Origin: Phycisphaerales bacterium
GTDB lineage: Bacteria; Planctomycetota; Phycisphaerae; Phycisphaerales; UBA1924
NCBI GenBank assembly: GCA_016764015.1
Contig: JAESSR010000218.1
Location: 1-5,194, forward strand
Length of the DNA stretch: 5,194 nucleotides
Direction: 5' to 3'
Part shown: positions 5,144 through 5,194 of the stretch, piece by piece
Layout: each line of letters starts with the position of its first letter
How positions within the stretch are numbered: position 1 is the first letter of the stretch
Position numbers and translations under genes: made by a program
The notes under the pieces: model-generated
What the model saw: only the letters and a program-made list of their open reading frames with translations
Told to the model about the DNA's origin: nothing
Database searches by the model: none

Positions 5144-5194
5144 TTGCGCGTTTGTGTTTGATCTGCGATACTGATCTTCAACGAAGCCAAGGAA
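5144..5194 (+). promoter_or_regulatory. Promoter and ribosome binding site of a gene beginning right of the window
   Basis: TTGCGC (5144-5149), a 17-base spacer and an extended -10 TGC-GATACT (5164-5172) match the arrangement at 3993-4021. AAGGA at 5189-5193 is a good Shine-Dalgarno sequence just before the window edge, and a start codon should follow within about ten bases. Transcription would start near 5179. Apart from P5 and the TC tract, I see no gene between 4976 and 5194. Confidence 0.45.

Overview
The window looks like a chromosomal stretch from a planctomycete, most likely of the Phycisphaerae/Phycisphaerales group. Two secreted proteins end in a VPLPPAAFAG-type sorting anchor followed by a short hydrophobic stretch and an arginine-rich tail (PEP-CTERM/VPLPA-CTERM style). 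A third protein combines membrane segments with a C-terminal CxxC...CxxC ribbon of a kind I associate with planctomycetes. The taxonomic call is inference from protein style, not from a marker gene.

Layout, left to right. Positions 1-300 hold no gene: a GC-rich hairpin, a palindromic repeat (P1) and the leader of the first surface-protein gene. Positions 301-930 are a surface-protein gene interrupted by one in-frame TAA at 661-663; the frame then continues intact to a complete sorting anchor. Palindrome P2 (992-1041) separates it from an intact tandem paralogue (1216-1818). Each copy has its own leader with a conserved GG-N10-GC (sigma-54-like) promoter candidate and an identical TTCG-loop terminator. 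Palindrome P3 (1878-1929) sits between the paralogue and a leftward pair: a HAD-family phosphatase (3909-3211) overlapping a DUF418/YeiB-type multipass membrane protein (3229-1940) by 19 bases, hence probably co-transcribed and translationally coupled. Palindrome P4 (3931-3990) lies in the divergent region between the HAD gene and a rightward two-span membrane protein with a zinc ribbon (4031-4975). That gene is followed by a 27-base TC dinucleotide tract, palindrome P5 (5035-5084), and a promoter plus ribosome binding site for a gene starting beyond the window.

The most interesting signal is the five-member palindrome family. The geometry is constant: purine-rich outer arm (AAGGAAGG), an 8-bp inner stem whose sequence differs between copies but stays largely complementary, and an asymmetric 10-base core (consensus CGKGTACCAA) always in the same orientation. 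One copy occurs at every transcription-unit boundary here, including a divergent promoter region where a terminator is not expected. Four genes have recognisable domains or signals, but I cannot assign a pathway. The surface proteins are presumably exported, sorted by an exosortase-like enzyme encoded elsewhere, and displayed on the envelope. The membrane proteins and the phosphatase have no specific substrate that I can read from sequence.
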